Source: Sycon ciliatum
Taxonomy: Eukaryota; Porifera; Calcarea; Leucosolenida; Sycettidae
Length of the DNA stretch: 64,000 nucleotides
Reading direction: 5' to 3'
Assembly (NCBI RefSeq): GCF_964019385.1
Contig: NC_088655.1
Span: 11,800,001-11,864,000 of the forward strand
Positions 52,358 through 62,534 of the stretch are shown here, piece by piece. The notes below the pieces were generated by a model, which saw only the letters and a list, made by a program, of their open reading frames with translations, was not told where the DNA came from and did no database searches. A program made the position numbers and the translations under genes. Positions within the stretch are counted from its first letter, which is position 1. The number at the start of each line of letters is the position of its first letter.

Positions 52358-54209
52358 GCCAAGTCCAAATTCGTTCATAAATCAGCCAATGCCGACAACC
52401 ACTGTGACCAAACCCATACAAACCGCCCAAACCTCTACAAACTTATGAAAACCCTTCGAATTTCACCACGAAAGGAAATACCAGCTTTGAACCATGATGG
52501 CAGGAAGCTCACATCGAACTTAGAGCAGGCAGAAGCATTCAACAGCTTCTTCATTTCAGAAAGCAAGAAGTCCGTCTCAGTTGACAACGAGCCAGTCCCC
52601 GACATCCTTCTACCAACATCCGGCGAGAGAGAGAGAGCTTGCCCAAATCACCACCACACCCGCCGAGGTAGAACAGCTCCTAGGAGCCCTTAATCCTTGC
52701 AAAGCCCCTGGGTTTGACGACATCCCAACAAGACTCCTCAAGACCACGGCGCGTGAGCTGTCGCCGTCACTCTCCCTACTTTTCAATGAGTCAGAGGTGA
52801 ACAACCACAGGACTGGCGTGATGCCACTGTGAGCCCACTATACAAGAAAGCCGAACGGTCATTGGTAACAAACTACAGGCCTATATCACTTCTCAGCGTT
52901 ATCAGTAAAGTGCAGGAGAGGATCGTCCACAAGCGACTCTACAAGCACGTCACACCCTTCCTCCCAGTGGATCAATCCGGTTTTCGTGCCAATGATAGCA
53001 CCGAACTCCAGCTCGCCAGACTCGTGCACGAGGTTTCCGAGAGCCGAGATAAAGGTCTTTCCGTCACAGCTTGCTTTTTTTGATCTCTCGAAGGCTTTCG
53101 ACAGAGTCTGGCACGCCGGTCTCCTCAAGAAACTGCAACACCTCGGCCTGAAGGATACCGCCCTGCAATGGATGGTCAGCTACCTCACCCATCGCCGTCA
53201 ACGTGTTCGTGTCGGCGACGCCTTCAGTGAGTGGCAAGCCATACCAGCAGGGGTGCCCCAAGGATCCGTTCTAGGCCCCCTGCTGTTCTTGATCTACACC
53301 ATTGACCTGCCCTCTGCCTGCACCAACTCGAACACAAAGTGCAGCCAATTTGCAGATGACACGGCGCTCATCGCAACACACCAGAGCCGTTTGACATCGG
53401 AGTTGTCCCTGCAGTCAGCCGTTTCAGCTGCCGCAACCTGGCTGCGCAGATGGCACCTCCTCGTCAATGCCTCAAAGACCGTTACCTTGTCGTTCACACC
53501 AAACCACCAACTTAACATCACTCTTAACGGCACACCCCTAAAGCAAGTCAAAGAACACCGTCACCTTGGAATCATACTACAAAACAACCTCCAATGGAAC
53601 TCACATGTCCCGCACATAATAAACAAATCCAAAAAACTCCTTCACCAACTTCGTAAAACACGAGGCCAACTTAACACCCCCAGTCTGCTCGTAATCTACA
53701 CCGCCTACATTCGCCCGGTTATAGAGTACGGCAGTCTCGTGTTATCCAACACCACCCGCACACAGAAGGACCTATTAGAACGCGTTCAGCGACGAGCAGC
53801 CCGTATCTGCTTGCGGATCCCCCTTTTTGCACCAGTCCATCACAGCTCACTTCTTCATCATCTCCAACTCCCCACATTAGTCTCCCAGCAACTCTTACGA
53901 CAGATTACTCTTGCCCACAACATCAAGTACATCCGCGCTCCCCTTCACCTGCAACAGCCTCACCTTGCACGACCAATCACAGAGCAGCCATATGCACTAC
54001 GACACATGAGAACATACACATTGAGAACATCACACACATACAGACACACCAACTCACCCATCAGCCTGTCCCTTCACAATTTCAACCAACTACCCCCCGA
54101 CCTGCGTGAAACAAATAGCAAGAATGCGTTTAAATCAATGGCGTCTAGCCTCATTCTATCATCCATATGCTCCTGTAGTAACGTTAGCTCACACTGTACC
54201 CCATCGTAA
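52358..54209 (+). pseudogene. LINE ORF2 C-terminal part: reverse transcriptase
   Basis: The part runs through NRPNLYKLMKTLRISPRKE, LGALNPCKAPGFDDIPTRLL, NYRPISLLSVISKVQERI and FRANDSTELQLARLV. It continues with motif A FDLSKAFDRVWHAGL, GVPQGSVLGPLLFLIYTIDL, motif C CSQFADDTALIA, LGIILQNNLQWNSHV, YIRPVIEYGSLVLSN and ISLSLHNFNQLPPDLRE. The last frame (52986-54209) is open for 407 codons. Earlier parts need about three frame changes. Confidence 0.9.
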
Positions 54210-54350
54210 CTCCATCCCCCTGCAATGTGTTGGTTTCCTTACTTGCTAGACTGATTTTATATGATTCTGGACTGATTTGAATCATATTATCTTCCTTATT
54301 GGCCATGGGCCTTCGTGGAAATAAAGAATAATAAAGAATAATAATAAACC

Positions 54351-54851
54351 TTATGGCGGGCAATTCCTCGAATTCTGCTCCATTTCTTTATCCACATACC
54401 AAACATGCATGAAACTGACCAGACAAAGTACCAAGTTCTGCCAATTTTTCTGCCGGCATTATCCGTATATGCCTAGCACACACACCTTTGGACCTTTGGA
54501 AAGCCCATCGCCGAAGGCGATGATAGCTATTAGGCGAGGCAGTAGTTCTTGTGTCGGGATAAATCATTCGGACGGCGAAAGTCGCGGCCGCAGACACAGA
54601 CGAACACTCTTGGTTGGGGCTGGCTTGGTGGCTTCCGACTGCTACGTTCGCGCCAGTCCCTCCGGTCCTGAGCAAGGTGGTACCACTGCGCCTCCGGGAT
54701 ACCGGTCGCACGCAGGTCTGAAGCTCACACACATGCATACACACACACATACACACACATACACTACTACTACTACTACTACTAGCAGCACGACTGCCCA
54801 GAGGGGCAAGTGTTACCCCTATGGAAAGGGGACCAGAAAACGGGACACGGA
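54351..54851. other. Stretch with a CA/CTA microsatellite
   Basis: CCCATCGCCGAAGGCGATGATAGC at 54505-54530 forms a small hairpin and recurs, slightly changed, at 55755-55780. A CACA/ACT microsatellite lies at 54727-54785. The segment may be the 3' UTR of the minus-strand LINE that follows. No gene is seen. Confidence 0.5.
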
Positions 54852-55665
54852 TCACAAGCAGGACCGCGAATGTCTGGCTAGGTCCTGCTGCCGGCGGAAA
54901 TTGCGTTTACAACGTGGGCAGCTGAGGGGCAGAGCTGCTCTCTCAGCAGCAGATGGTCTCGCACCACGATTGCAGTTGTGACGCTTGAACCCGGCCGCAG
55001 AACGGAAGCATCGCTGACATGTTGGGCAGTGCTGCTGGCAACAAGCTGAAAGTGGCACAGACAGACTGACTGTTGGTGTAGGAGAACTCGTGACAGGCTG
55101 GCATCGATGAACAGAGTAGCCACCCTTGCTGCGGAACCACCTCTGGCAGTTCTGGCATTGCACTGATCCACGCTGGAGCTGGATGGGAAGCCGTCTCTGA
55201 GTGGTGCACTTGTGCCGCGTCCTATCTGAGACCCGTGAGAAGTTCCGGTCACACACTGCGCAATGCACAGACTTGGGCATGGTGGAGCTCGACTGAGGGG
55301 CAACCCGTTCTTCCCTCCACTGTTGGCGGTCCTGAGCAAGGATGAACCACTGAGATGGCTGTTGCAGTGCAACCTTGAGGTCGGTCATCACCGTGTCTTT
55401 CCACCGTCGCCGGGGACCACAAAACGGCCGAGGCACAGGCAGCCACCCAAAGAGGAGTTGGAGGGGGTGCGATCCTCATCCATACGCGCAACGTGCCCAG
55501 TCTATTCCAGACGCCGATTGCGGAGGCGTGTAGACATCATTACTGGGTCTACCCAACGGTTCCGCAGGTCTGTGGATGACAGCCGCTCGGACCACTAACG
55601 AGGCTTGGTGATGCTGAGGACAGTCCGGATGCATTGATGGTGGAATTTATCCAACTTCTGATATC
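54852..55665 (-). pseudogene. LINE ORF2 C-terminal region with four C2H2-like fingers
   Basis: The minus strand reads KLDKFHHQCIRTVLSITKPR, then RLRNRRLE-TGHVARMDEDRT. After a frame change it reads CGPRRRWKDTVMTDLKVALQ and AQDRQQWREERVA, a typical LINE tail. It then has four zinc-finger-like sets: CAVCDRNFSRVSDRTRHKC, CQNCQRWFRSKGGYSVHRC, CPTCQRCFRSAAGFKRHNC and CPRCKRNFRRQQDLARHSRS. The finger ORF itself is intact for 194 codons. The W codon before GHVARM is replaced by a stop and at least one frame change lies upstream. Confidence 0.82.
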
Positions 55666-55880
55666 CCGCATACACACACACATACACACATGCACACGCA
55701 CACACACATACACACACACACACACATACACACACACACCTCAGACCTCAGACATGCCCATCGCGGAAGCGATGATAGCGAACAGCTATGTTAGACATAG
55801 CAACTTGCGCTTGGATTACACCATTCAACAGCTTGCAAGGCTGATGAATTGACCGCCACTATTCACACACACACACACAT

Positions 55881-55916
<36 letters not shown>

Positions 55917-55931
55917 TACTAGTACTCTAAA
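55666..55931. repeat. CACA/TACA microsatellites with the GCGATGATAGC hairpin between
   Basis: Arrays lie at 55672-55738 and 55863-55917. The intervening block starts CCCATCGCGGAAGCGATGAT. Confidence 0.85.
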
Positions 55932-56423
55932 TTAGTCTAATGATCGCAGCAGCCATTCGTTTTCGTCGAACTCGTTCTTGACACAGATGTCCTCGAACAG
56001 GTCGAGATAACGCTCCAGTGGCTGCCTTCCGTCGTATGTGGGGACTTTCACTAAAGGCGTACGCCCACCGCTCTGACAGGGAGCCTCCGCTCTACCTCCC
56101 ATCGACCTCACAAGCGCGGCGTCACCATCACCCCCATGCACCCTGGCGATGCCCTCGTTCATCTTCTTGAGCTTTTCGATAAGCTCTGTGCGGAGCGCAC
56201 CCTCTTGCCGTCTAGCACTGCGCTCTTCACGAGCCTCGCACTGTCGGAGCCTCTTCTCCACGTATTCCATCAACCTATCGCCTTCAAATCCATACCGAAT
56301 TCCGTTGGCGATAAAGTTGGCTTCCCAATTGCATAGTTCCTGTGCCATGCTCGCTTCGTATCCTGGCGTGGTCGCCAAATGCTGTGAACCCTTCTGATTC
56401 TCTTCAGGAACGAACGACCACAC
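55932..56423 (-). pseudogene. LTR-retrotransposon gag-like fossil
   Basis: A minus-strand frame has NGIRYGFEGDRLMEYVEKRL, a charged coiled-coil-like stretch and VKVPTYDGRQPLERYLDLFE, the usual start of a Ty3/BEL-type gag core. Only the 5' part is present. It is an incomplete fossil whose LTRs are not delimited, of unknown age. Confidence 0.65.
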
Positions 56424-58494
56424 GGCACGACGACAACTATTTACTCTTTAACAGTATAATTATTGACTTTTCGGGAAGACAAAAGTATCATGTACATGTA
56501 CATGTACATGCAATTGTAGCCCTGCTTTCGCGCCACACCGGCCAGGGAGGCTCTTCCTGGACTTGAGTCATGCATGACCAGACCGGTAGCACACCGAGTG
56601 TGCAATTCTGGCGCCAGAGTTAGAGAAATTCCGCCCTCTCTTCAGAATTGACGGATTTGACGGAATTGTATAAAATCAATTCTAACGACGGAATTTGTCA
56701 CTTTTTGTGTAATCCATCAAAAATAACTAATTCTAGAATTGACCGAAATGCCTGTAATCGAAAGCGCCCATAATGTGTGAACTACTGTATAACAAGTTTT
56801 ATCCAATACATGTACCAGTTTTGAACTAGTATTGCTGCATGGGTTATAATAATAATAATAATGATTGTGGTCCACGTACATGTACATGTATGCGGGCGTG
56901 GGTTCGAATCCCACTTCTGACACCAGTGTAGTGTCTGGCAGCCTGCTCGTGTCTGAGGCACTTTGGACTTACAGTTACACCATGCCAGAAAGTGATACAG
57001 GCTGACAGCACTAGCGGGAGGGAAACAAGCTCTTGGGCTTGAAACTCTTCACTTCATAATTCCACAAAGCAATGAGAAAGAATGATGGGTTTATTATGTA
57101 TATGTAGGCCGGGGGACAGGGCAGCTGGGAGTGAGGGCAAAAGAAAGCAGGAGAACAGCAGGACAAGAAACAGTGTGGGGGGAAGAATGGACCTACATGT
57201 ACAATTGTAAGTGGCGAGCAACGCTTATGCATCAGGAATTACATCTCAAATACGGAGGAAACGAATGTGAATGGCAGGCAGGGTAATGGGGCATAAAGAT
57301 TCCTAGGAAGACAACTGTTGGAAGATCTTCTAAGGAAAAGACATTAGAATGTGTGTGAGCTAGGGATGATCAATAACATGGATTCGGGAAAGAAAGCTGT
57401 TGGATGCATAGAACCGGGAAGGCATCTCGCAAGGGATCAAAAAGGGTCAGTGATGGGGAACGGACTATACAGGAATCAATGTAATGTACTAAAACATGAG
57501 TACAGCATGAATGCGATAGGTCATGCCGTACCGGTCTTGCAAGCAGGGCTATCTAGTACTAAAACTTAAAAAGTGGTTGCGCGTGAGAAGCACTTAGATA
57601 GAATGTACCTGTGAACTACAATGTAACTACTGGTAGAGATTTGGCTGTGTGATTACTGACAGTCAGGGTCTCAGCCTCTCAGGGATACTATACAATGACT
57701 ATGATTGTACGTAACCGTTAGACACACAAACTTGCGTGTTCAGACTGGCGCCTGGCGTGAATCTGTCCCTGCGGGAATTTGCGGAAAAAAATCCTCGAAA
57801 ACTTGCGCAAGAAATTGCGGCAGAAAACAACAAAAAATGCGGCGAAAAGTGCGGAACTTGCCAGGAACTCGCGGAATAATTGGCAGAAAATTGCGGATTT
57901 GGGCCAAATCACGAAATTTGTTGTATCCTTAGAATCGCTATTTGCGTAATAACCTACGAGCAGGGTCATGGAAATTCGAAAGCACTGTACATGCATACTG
58001 CGTGAAAAGTGCAGAAAAATGTCAAAAGAAGTGGAGAAAACAACAAAAAACGCGGGAAATCGCGGATTTTTCAGAAAATCGCGGGTTTTGGCCGAAATCG
58101 CGAAATTTGTTGCGTCCGTGGAATCGCGATTTCCTGGAGGGACAGGTGAATAGCCGCCGGAAAGCCGCAGCGTAATCCCGGGAATCGCAATCACACTGCA
58201 CGTGTATCCCGCTGGAATGGCCAGTACATGTGAAGCTTCGACATTTGAAAAATTTGAGTTGACTATTATTTAAAAAGTTTGAGTTGGATATCAAAATAAA
58301 CTAATTCAGTCTGTTGAGATGCTGGATCATTAATTAAATTGTGCTTTTGCTTGTGCTTGTCGACGGAAAGAATACTATGTCCGGAGTGTTTGGTGCTTGG
58401 GTGGCATTCATCCGCTCCGCGATCAGAGTATGCTTCTCGTTCGCAGTAACGTTTTGCCTGCAGAGCGGCCCGCAAAAATCACCACGTACAGCTC

Positions 58495-58567
<73 letters not shown>

Positions 58568-59066
58568 TTATTTATTTTACTAGGGTGTTTCCCACAGACC
58601 TATGGTCTTCTTACGGGAGCCCCTAGAAAGATTAATCCATGAACTCCCTCTCCATTGCTGGGTCGAACAAAGATTTCGGCATGATGGGAGAAGTAATTAG
58701 TTGGCAGTCTAGAAGTCAAAACTCAAAACTCAAAAGCATGCAGTCAGACTGCAAGAGTAGAGGCTGAAATAAAACGAAAAGACAGAACATGTGCTGCAAG
58801 GATATCAAAAGCGCTCCGCGTGCCGCCGGAATCTGCATTCCACTGGCCTGCGGAGTGGTGGGAAACCTTTTCCGTGTTTACGCTGGCGGGAACGTCACGT
58901 GAGCGATTCACCTTGACAACTGATTACTTACTTTCACATTCCGCTTGTTTTTTTACGCCAGTCTAATACTGGCATAGTGGTGGCCTGCGGAAGCGAAGGC
59001 TAGTTTGTGTGTTTCTGAACATTCAAGCGATGCCGACGCGAATCCCGCGAATTATTATTATTATTA
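56424..59066. other. Non-coding repeat-bearing stretch
   Basis: A perfect T-arm-like GTGGG-TTCGAAT-CCCAC lies at 56890-56906 in a probable tRNA-derived SINE head. A copy of the AAGTGGTTGCGCG repeat lies at 57571-57690. A diverged ~200-bp tandem pair with ATCGCG/GCGGAA content and CGAAATTTGTTG lies at 57770-57950 and 58000-58140. A long ATT run with the CCCACAGACC tail lies at 58497-58625. No gene is recognised; the ORFs over the ATT run are repeat artefacts. Confidence 0.6.
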
Positions 59067-59070
59067 TTAA

Positions 59071-59927
59071 AGGGGAAGTTAAGGCAAAAATTAAAATTTC
59101 ACCAGTTGTAGTCTTCGGGGTGCTGAGTCGAATGGTCTTGGTCCGAGAAAGCTGAGACGCTCCCTTCCTACTTGAATCCCAATCGAACTCGCGCACTTCC
59201 ACCGAAACTGGGTGACTGCGCCCTACTAGATGGGGATTTGTACGCAAAATGTCACTAAAAGCGCCATTTCGTTCTTATAAAAGCACGGATGACCGCGATT
59301 GGCCCATATGTTGTAGTCTTTTGGACGCTGAGTCGACTGGTTTTGGTCCGAAAAGGCTGCGATGCAGCGTTCCTCCTTTATTCCCAATCGAACATGGTTG
59401 AACAAGCGGTCACGTGCTCCTGGGTGCCCACTGCCCAAATCACCTTGTCACCACGCCAGCAGGCGACAAATTTCACACCAAGGTTCAACTCGAGTGACAG
59501 GGGTGCACCCAAAAAAGGTCAAACAGGCTAGTAAGTTGTACCCTGCAGGCACGGTGACCAGGTGACTGGTGTACGCAGGAGCACGTGACCGCTTGTTCAA
59601 CCATGTTCGATTGGGAATAAAGGAGGAACGCTGCATCGCAGCCTTTTCGGACCAAAACCAGTCGACTCAACGTCCAAAAGACTACAACATATGGGCCAAT
59701 CGCGGTCATCCGTGCTTTTATAAGAACGAAATGGCGCTTATAGTGACATTTTGCATACAAATCCCCATCTCGTAGGGCGCAGTCACCCAGTTTCAGTGGA
59801 AGTGCGCGAGTTCGATTGGGATTCAAGTAGGAAGGGAGCGTCTCAGCTTTCTCGGACCAAGACCATTCGACTCAGCACCCCGAAGACTACAACTGGTGAA
59901 ATTTTAATTTTTGCCTTAACTTCCCCT
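59071..59927. mobile_element. Foldback MITE with TTAA flanks, 857 bp
   Basis: Arms of about 352 bp (59071-59422 and 59575-59927) are inverted copies differing at perhaps ten positions, separated by a ~152-bp spacer. The ends are AGGGGAAGTTAAGGC and the inverse, flanked by TTAA (59067-59070 and 59928-59931). TTAA targets are used by piggyBac and Kolobok elements. Mirrored ORFs in the arms are artefacts of the inverted structure. Confidence 0.88.
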
Positions 59928-59931
59928 TTAA

Positions 59932-60240
59932 TACGTGTTCCAAGACCATGATTGTGTGAAGACACCAGGTGTTCACGGTCTTTGCCTTCTTTAGTCCGTG
60001 AGCTAAAACTCAAAATCACAAGTGCCGTTGCACTCTCGGATGGACAAATCGCCGCTTACAGTGTTCAGTGTTGTTCAAGGACATCACAAAGGATACGTTT
60101 TCGCTTGTTGGACGTTCCAGAACCGATCCAGAGACCTTCGCGAGGGCTTCTTTTCTCGACCAAATTCCACCGTGAGAACAAAATATTTTTACGCGAGTGC
60201 TGAGGTGTGCGTCGTATGAGCAAGCGCAAAACACGAGTTC
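59932..60240. other. Short stretch without a gene
   Basis: TTCCAAGACCATG and GGTGTTCACGGTCTTTGCCT recur from 12158-12238, a dispersed repeat. Nothing else is seen. Confidence 0.45.
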
Positions 60241-60442
60241 TGTAGCGGATTCTCGGTCACATGACCTGATTTACTTCGGTTTCAATGAAATTTTCATAAT
60301 TATTGGCTTCATGAAATTCTCCTGTCTCGCGGTCACACTTATATGTATTACGACCGCTTTACCGTATCAGCATGCGCCGTTCACTTCCGCACCGTATTAT
60401 CCTTTTTTGCATGCGTACTACAGCTGTGTACAACTAGATTCC

Positions 60443-61268
60443 TTTTTTTTTTTTTTTTTTTTTTTTTGGCACCTATGATCAGGGGATGGCCCACGCCTGG
60501 TAAAAAAAAAAAAAAAAAAAAAAAAACAATGAGAAGTTGCGTACAAATCGTGTACAAACTAAACAGACTATGGATTCGAACATAACAGAGTGGAAAACCG
60601 GAATCCGAGAAAACGATAACATGCAAAATCATGAAAAAGTGGGGGGGGGGGGTACTGAAGCAGAACAGTAGCCAAACACACCACGGATAGTTACCGAAAG
60701 CACTCTGCAGCAGCAAGGACCACAGAAGCATCAGAGTCAATGACTCTCTGGCGGGCATCTTGAGACCGTGGCCTGCGGTGACCACGGAGGCTGGCATTGG
60801 AGGCACGAACAAGAGAAAAGGAAACCCTTGACCTAATAAAGGCAAGAAGTGAGGAGAAGGGCTCCTTTCTCTTGTCGGCGAGCATAGAGGCGACACGCTT
60901 GAAAAAAGCGGAGGCGGACTTGCCGTAGCCGCCGGAAGCGCTGAACACAATGGGAGAAAAAGACGCGTGTTCAACTTCCCGGACGCGTTCTTCGTACGCG
61001 CGCCTTTTCTCGGCCTCATGCTTCCGGTAGGTGGCTGTGATGGACTGTTGGCGGTTGGAGCGGGCGTGCGGGTTGAATACCCGGATGTCCAGTAGTGCCC
61101 GTTCGAAACGTCCACCCCAGACACCCGATGCGGCCACATCCAGACGGGCACCGTCCTCGGAGATGGCGGAGCGGTGACGGAAGGTCTCACCGGTTAGCGG
61201 CTGGAGATGTGGCTCGACCTGGACATCATGGGCCACTTCACGCAGGAGAGATGCGGTGAGATCCCGAG
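60443..61268 (-). mobile_element. LINE-like RT/RLE element, third copy, 5'-truncated, inserted in an LTR
   Basis: The 12-bp CAACTAGATTCC flanks it (60431-60442 and 61269-61280). The left end is a T run, which is the poly(A) tail of a minus-strand insertion, followed by the GGCGTGGGCCATCCCCTG signature. The coding part 61265-60691 is the C-terminus of the family: DGARLDVAASGVWGGRFERA, then KRRAYEERVREVEHASFSP and VLAAAECFR. It is open over ~190 codons. This is a textbook 5'-truncated target-primed insertion. Confidence 0.9.
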
Positions 61269-61649
61269 CAACTAGATTCCAGTGCGCCGCTGGCCTTCCC
61301 TTATCATTTGGCTTATGGTATAGTTGTACCGTACACCGTATTCAGCAAGCAGGTGAGCAGAATTCGCCGCTCCTTGCCTTTTGCCTTGCTTCCATTCTCT
61401 CTCTCTCTCTCTGGTTGTGAGCCGAACAGTAATGTTTCTGTCCTCTCTGTAATCTACAAAGTAACATTAGTTATGACACCAGATTCAATTGTTCGAAGTT
61501 AGTTCTAAATTCACGAATCCAGACTTTTGTATAGAATTACGTAGCGCACTGCTACAATTGGTGACCCCGTCTAGTGTTCGATCACTCGCGATCGCTCAGT
61601 GGTCTGCACGCAGCATTGAATTTTAGTATTTTACGAGCACTGGTACAGT

Positions 61650-62534
61650 ATGAATACATCAAACTCCGCAGCTAGCACACCTATCCGCAGCGTAGGTCGT
61701 GGCCAACTGCTGTCCAGAATCACGGGCGCTGGAACTTCCGCAGCAGGCGGTACAGCCCGCGACAGTGAGGTGGCCGCGGTCAGCTTGAACGTCAAGCTAC
61801 CACCTTACTGGGCTGCTGACCCCCAGGTTTGGTTCGCACAGGTGGAATCCCTGTTTTTCACCCGTCGCATCACCAGCCAGGTGACCAAATATCAGTATGT
61901 GGTGGGATCTCTGACACCCGAGTATGCGGCAGAGGTGCGTGACATCATCCTGGATCCTCCAGCTCAACAGCCGTACGACACCCTCCGCGAGCGTCTGATT
62001 CACCGCACGCAGATGTCAGAACAGCAGCGTTTGTGCTTGCTGATTTCGGACGCGGAGCTGGGCGACAAGAAGCCTACCCAGCTTTTACGCAAGCTGCAGC
62101 AGTTGGTAGGTGAGAACGCCATGCCCGAAAAACTATTGCGGGAGCTGTTTGTCAGCCGGTTGCCCCGATCGGCCAAGTCAATAGTAGCATCCTGCCCTGC
62201 ATCACTGCCGCTGCAGGATCTGGCAGAAATGGCTGACAGGATAGTGGAGGCAGCTGGTCCCAGTGCGGCAGTACATGCAGTTCGCAACACTGGCGAGTCA
62301 GAGGCAATGGCCGCCATTGCAGCTCTCCGGGACCAAGTTGCCGCCCTGACGACTACTGTAACCGAGCTGAAACAGCAGCACGGCCGCTCTCGCTTCCACG
62401 GCCAACCCCGCAGTCGCTCGGTCTCACCGCATAACAGTGGTTTATGCCATTTTCACCGCAAGTTTGGTGTGCAAGCCCGGCGGTGTGAAGCCCCGTGCTC
62501 CTGGTCGTCGGGAAATGCCCCGGCCAGCCAGTAG
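61650..62534 (+). pseudogene. Ty3-type gag (fossil element part)
   Basis: A 294-codon frame starts MNTSNSAASTPIRSVGRGQ and has LPPYWAADPQVWFAQVESLF, LTPEYAAEVRDIILDPPAQQ and a basic C-terminus (HGRSRFHGQPRSRSVSPHN). It is the same family as the gag at 2477-2929. It forms the particle shell protein in active relatives; here it is described only as part of an incomplete element. Confidence 0.85.

Larger units (their letters stand above)
49700..54350 (+). mobile_element. APE-type LINE (Jockey/CR1 assemblage), near full length, broken and invaded
   Basis: The order is ORF1, AP-endonuclease, linker, reverse transcriptase and C-terminal block, and it ends in AATAAAGAATAATAAAGAAT followed by ATA repeats. 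About four to five frame changes separate the ORF2 pieces, and a 958-bp insertion splits the linker (51394-52351). It is dead, but all domains are recognisable. Confidence 0.9.

Noticed and set aside
56875-56935. tRNA gene at the GTGGGTTCGAATCCCAC T-arm
   Set aside because: No acceptor stem, D-arm or anticodon arm precedes it; a TACATG run sits where they should be. Better read as a SINE head fragment.
58341-58642. ORFs with Leu or Ile runs near 58500
   Set aside because: They read through an ATT microsatellite; the flanks are a retroelement tail.
59289-59826. Mirrored ORFs between 59.0 and 59.9 kb
   Set aside because: Present in both arms of a foldback MITE as a consequence of the inverted repeat; no motif.
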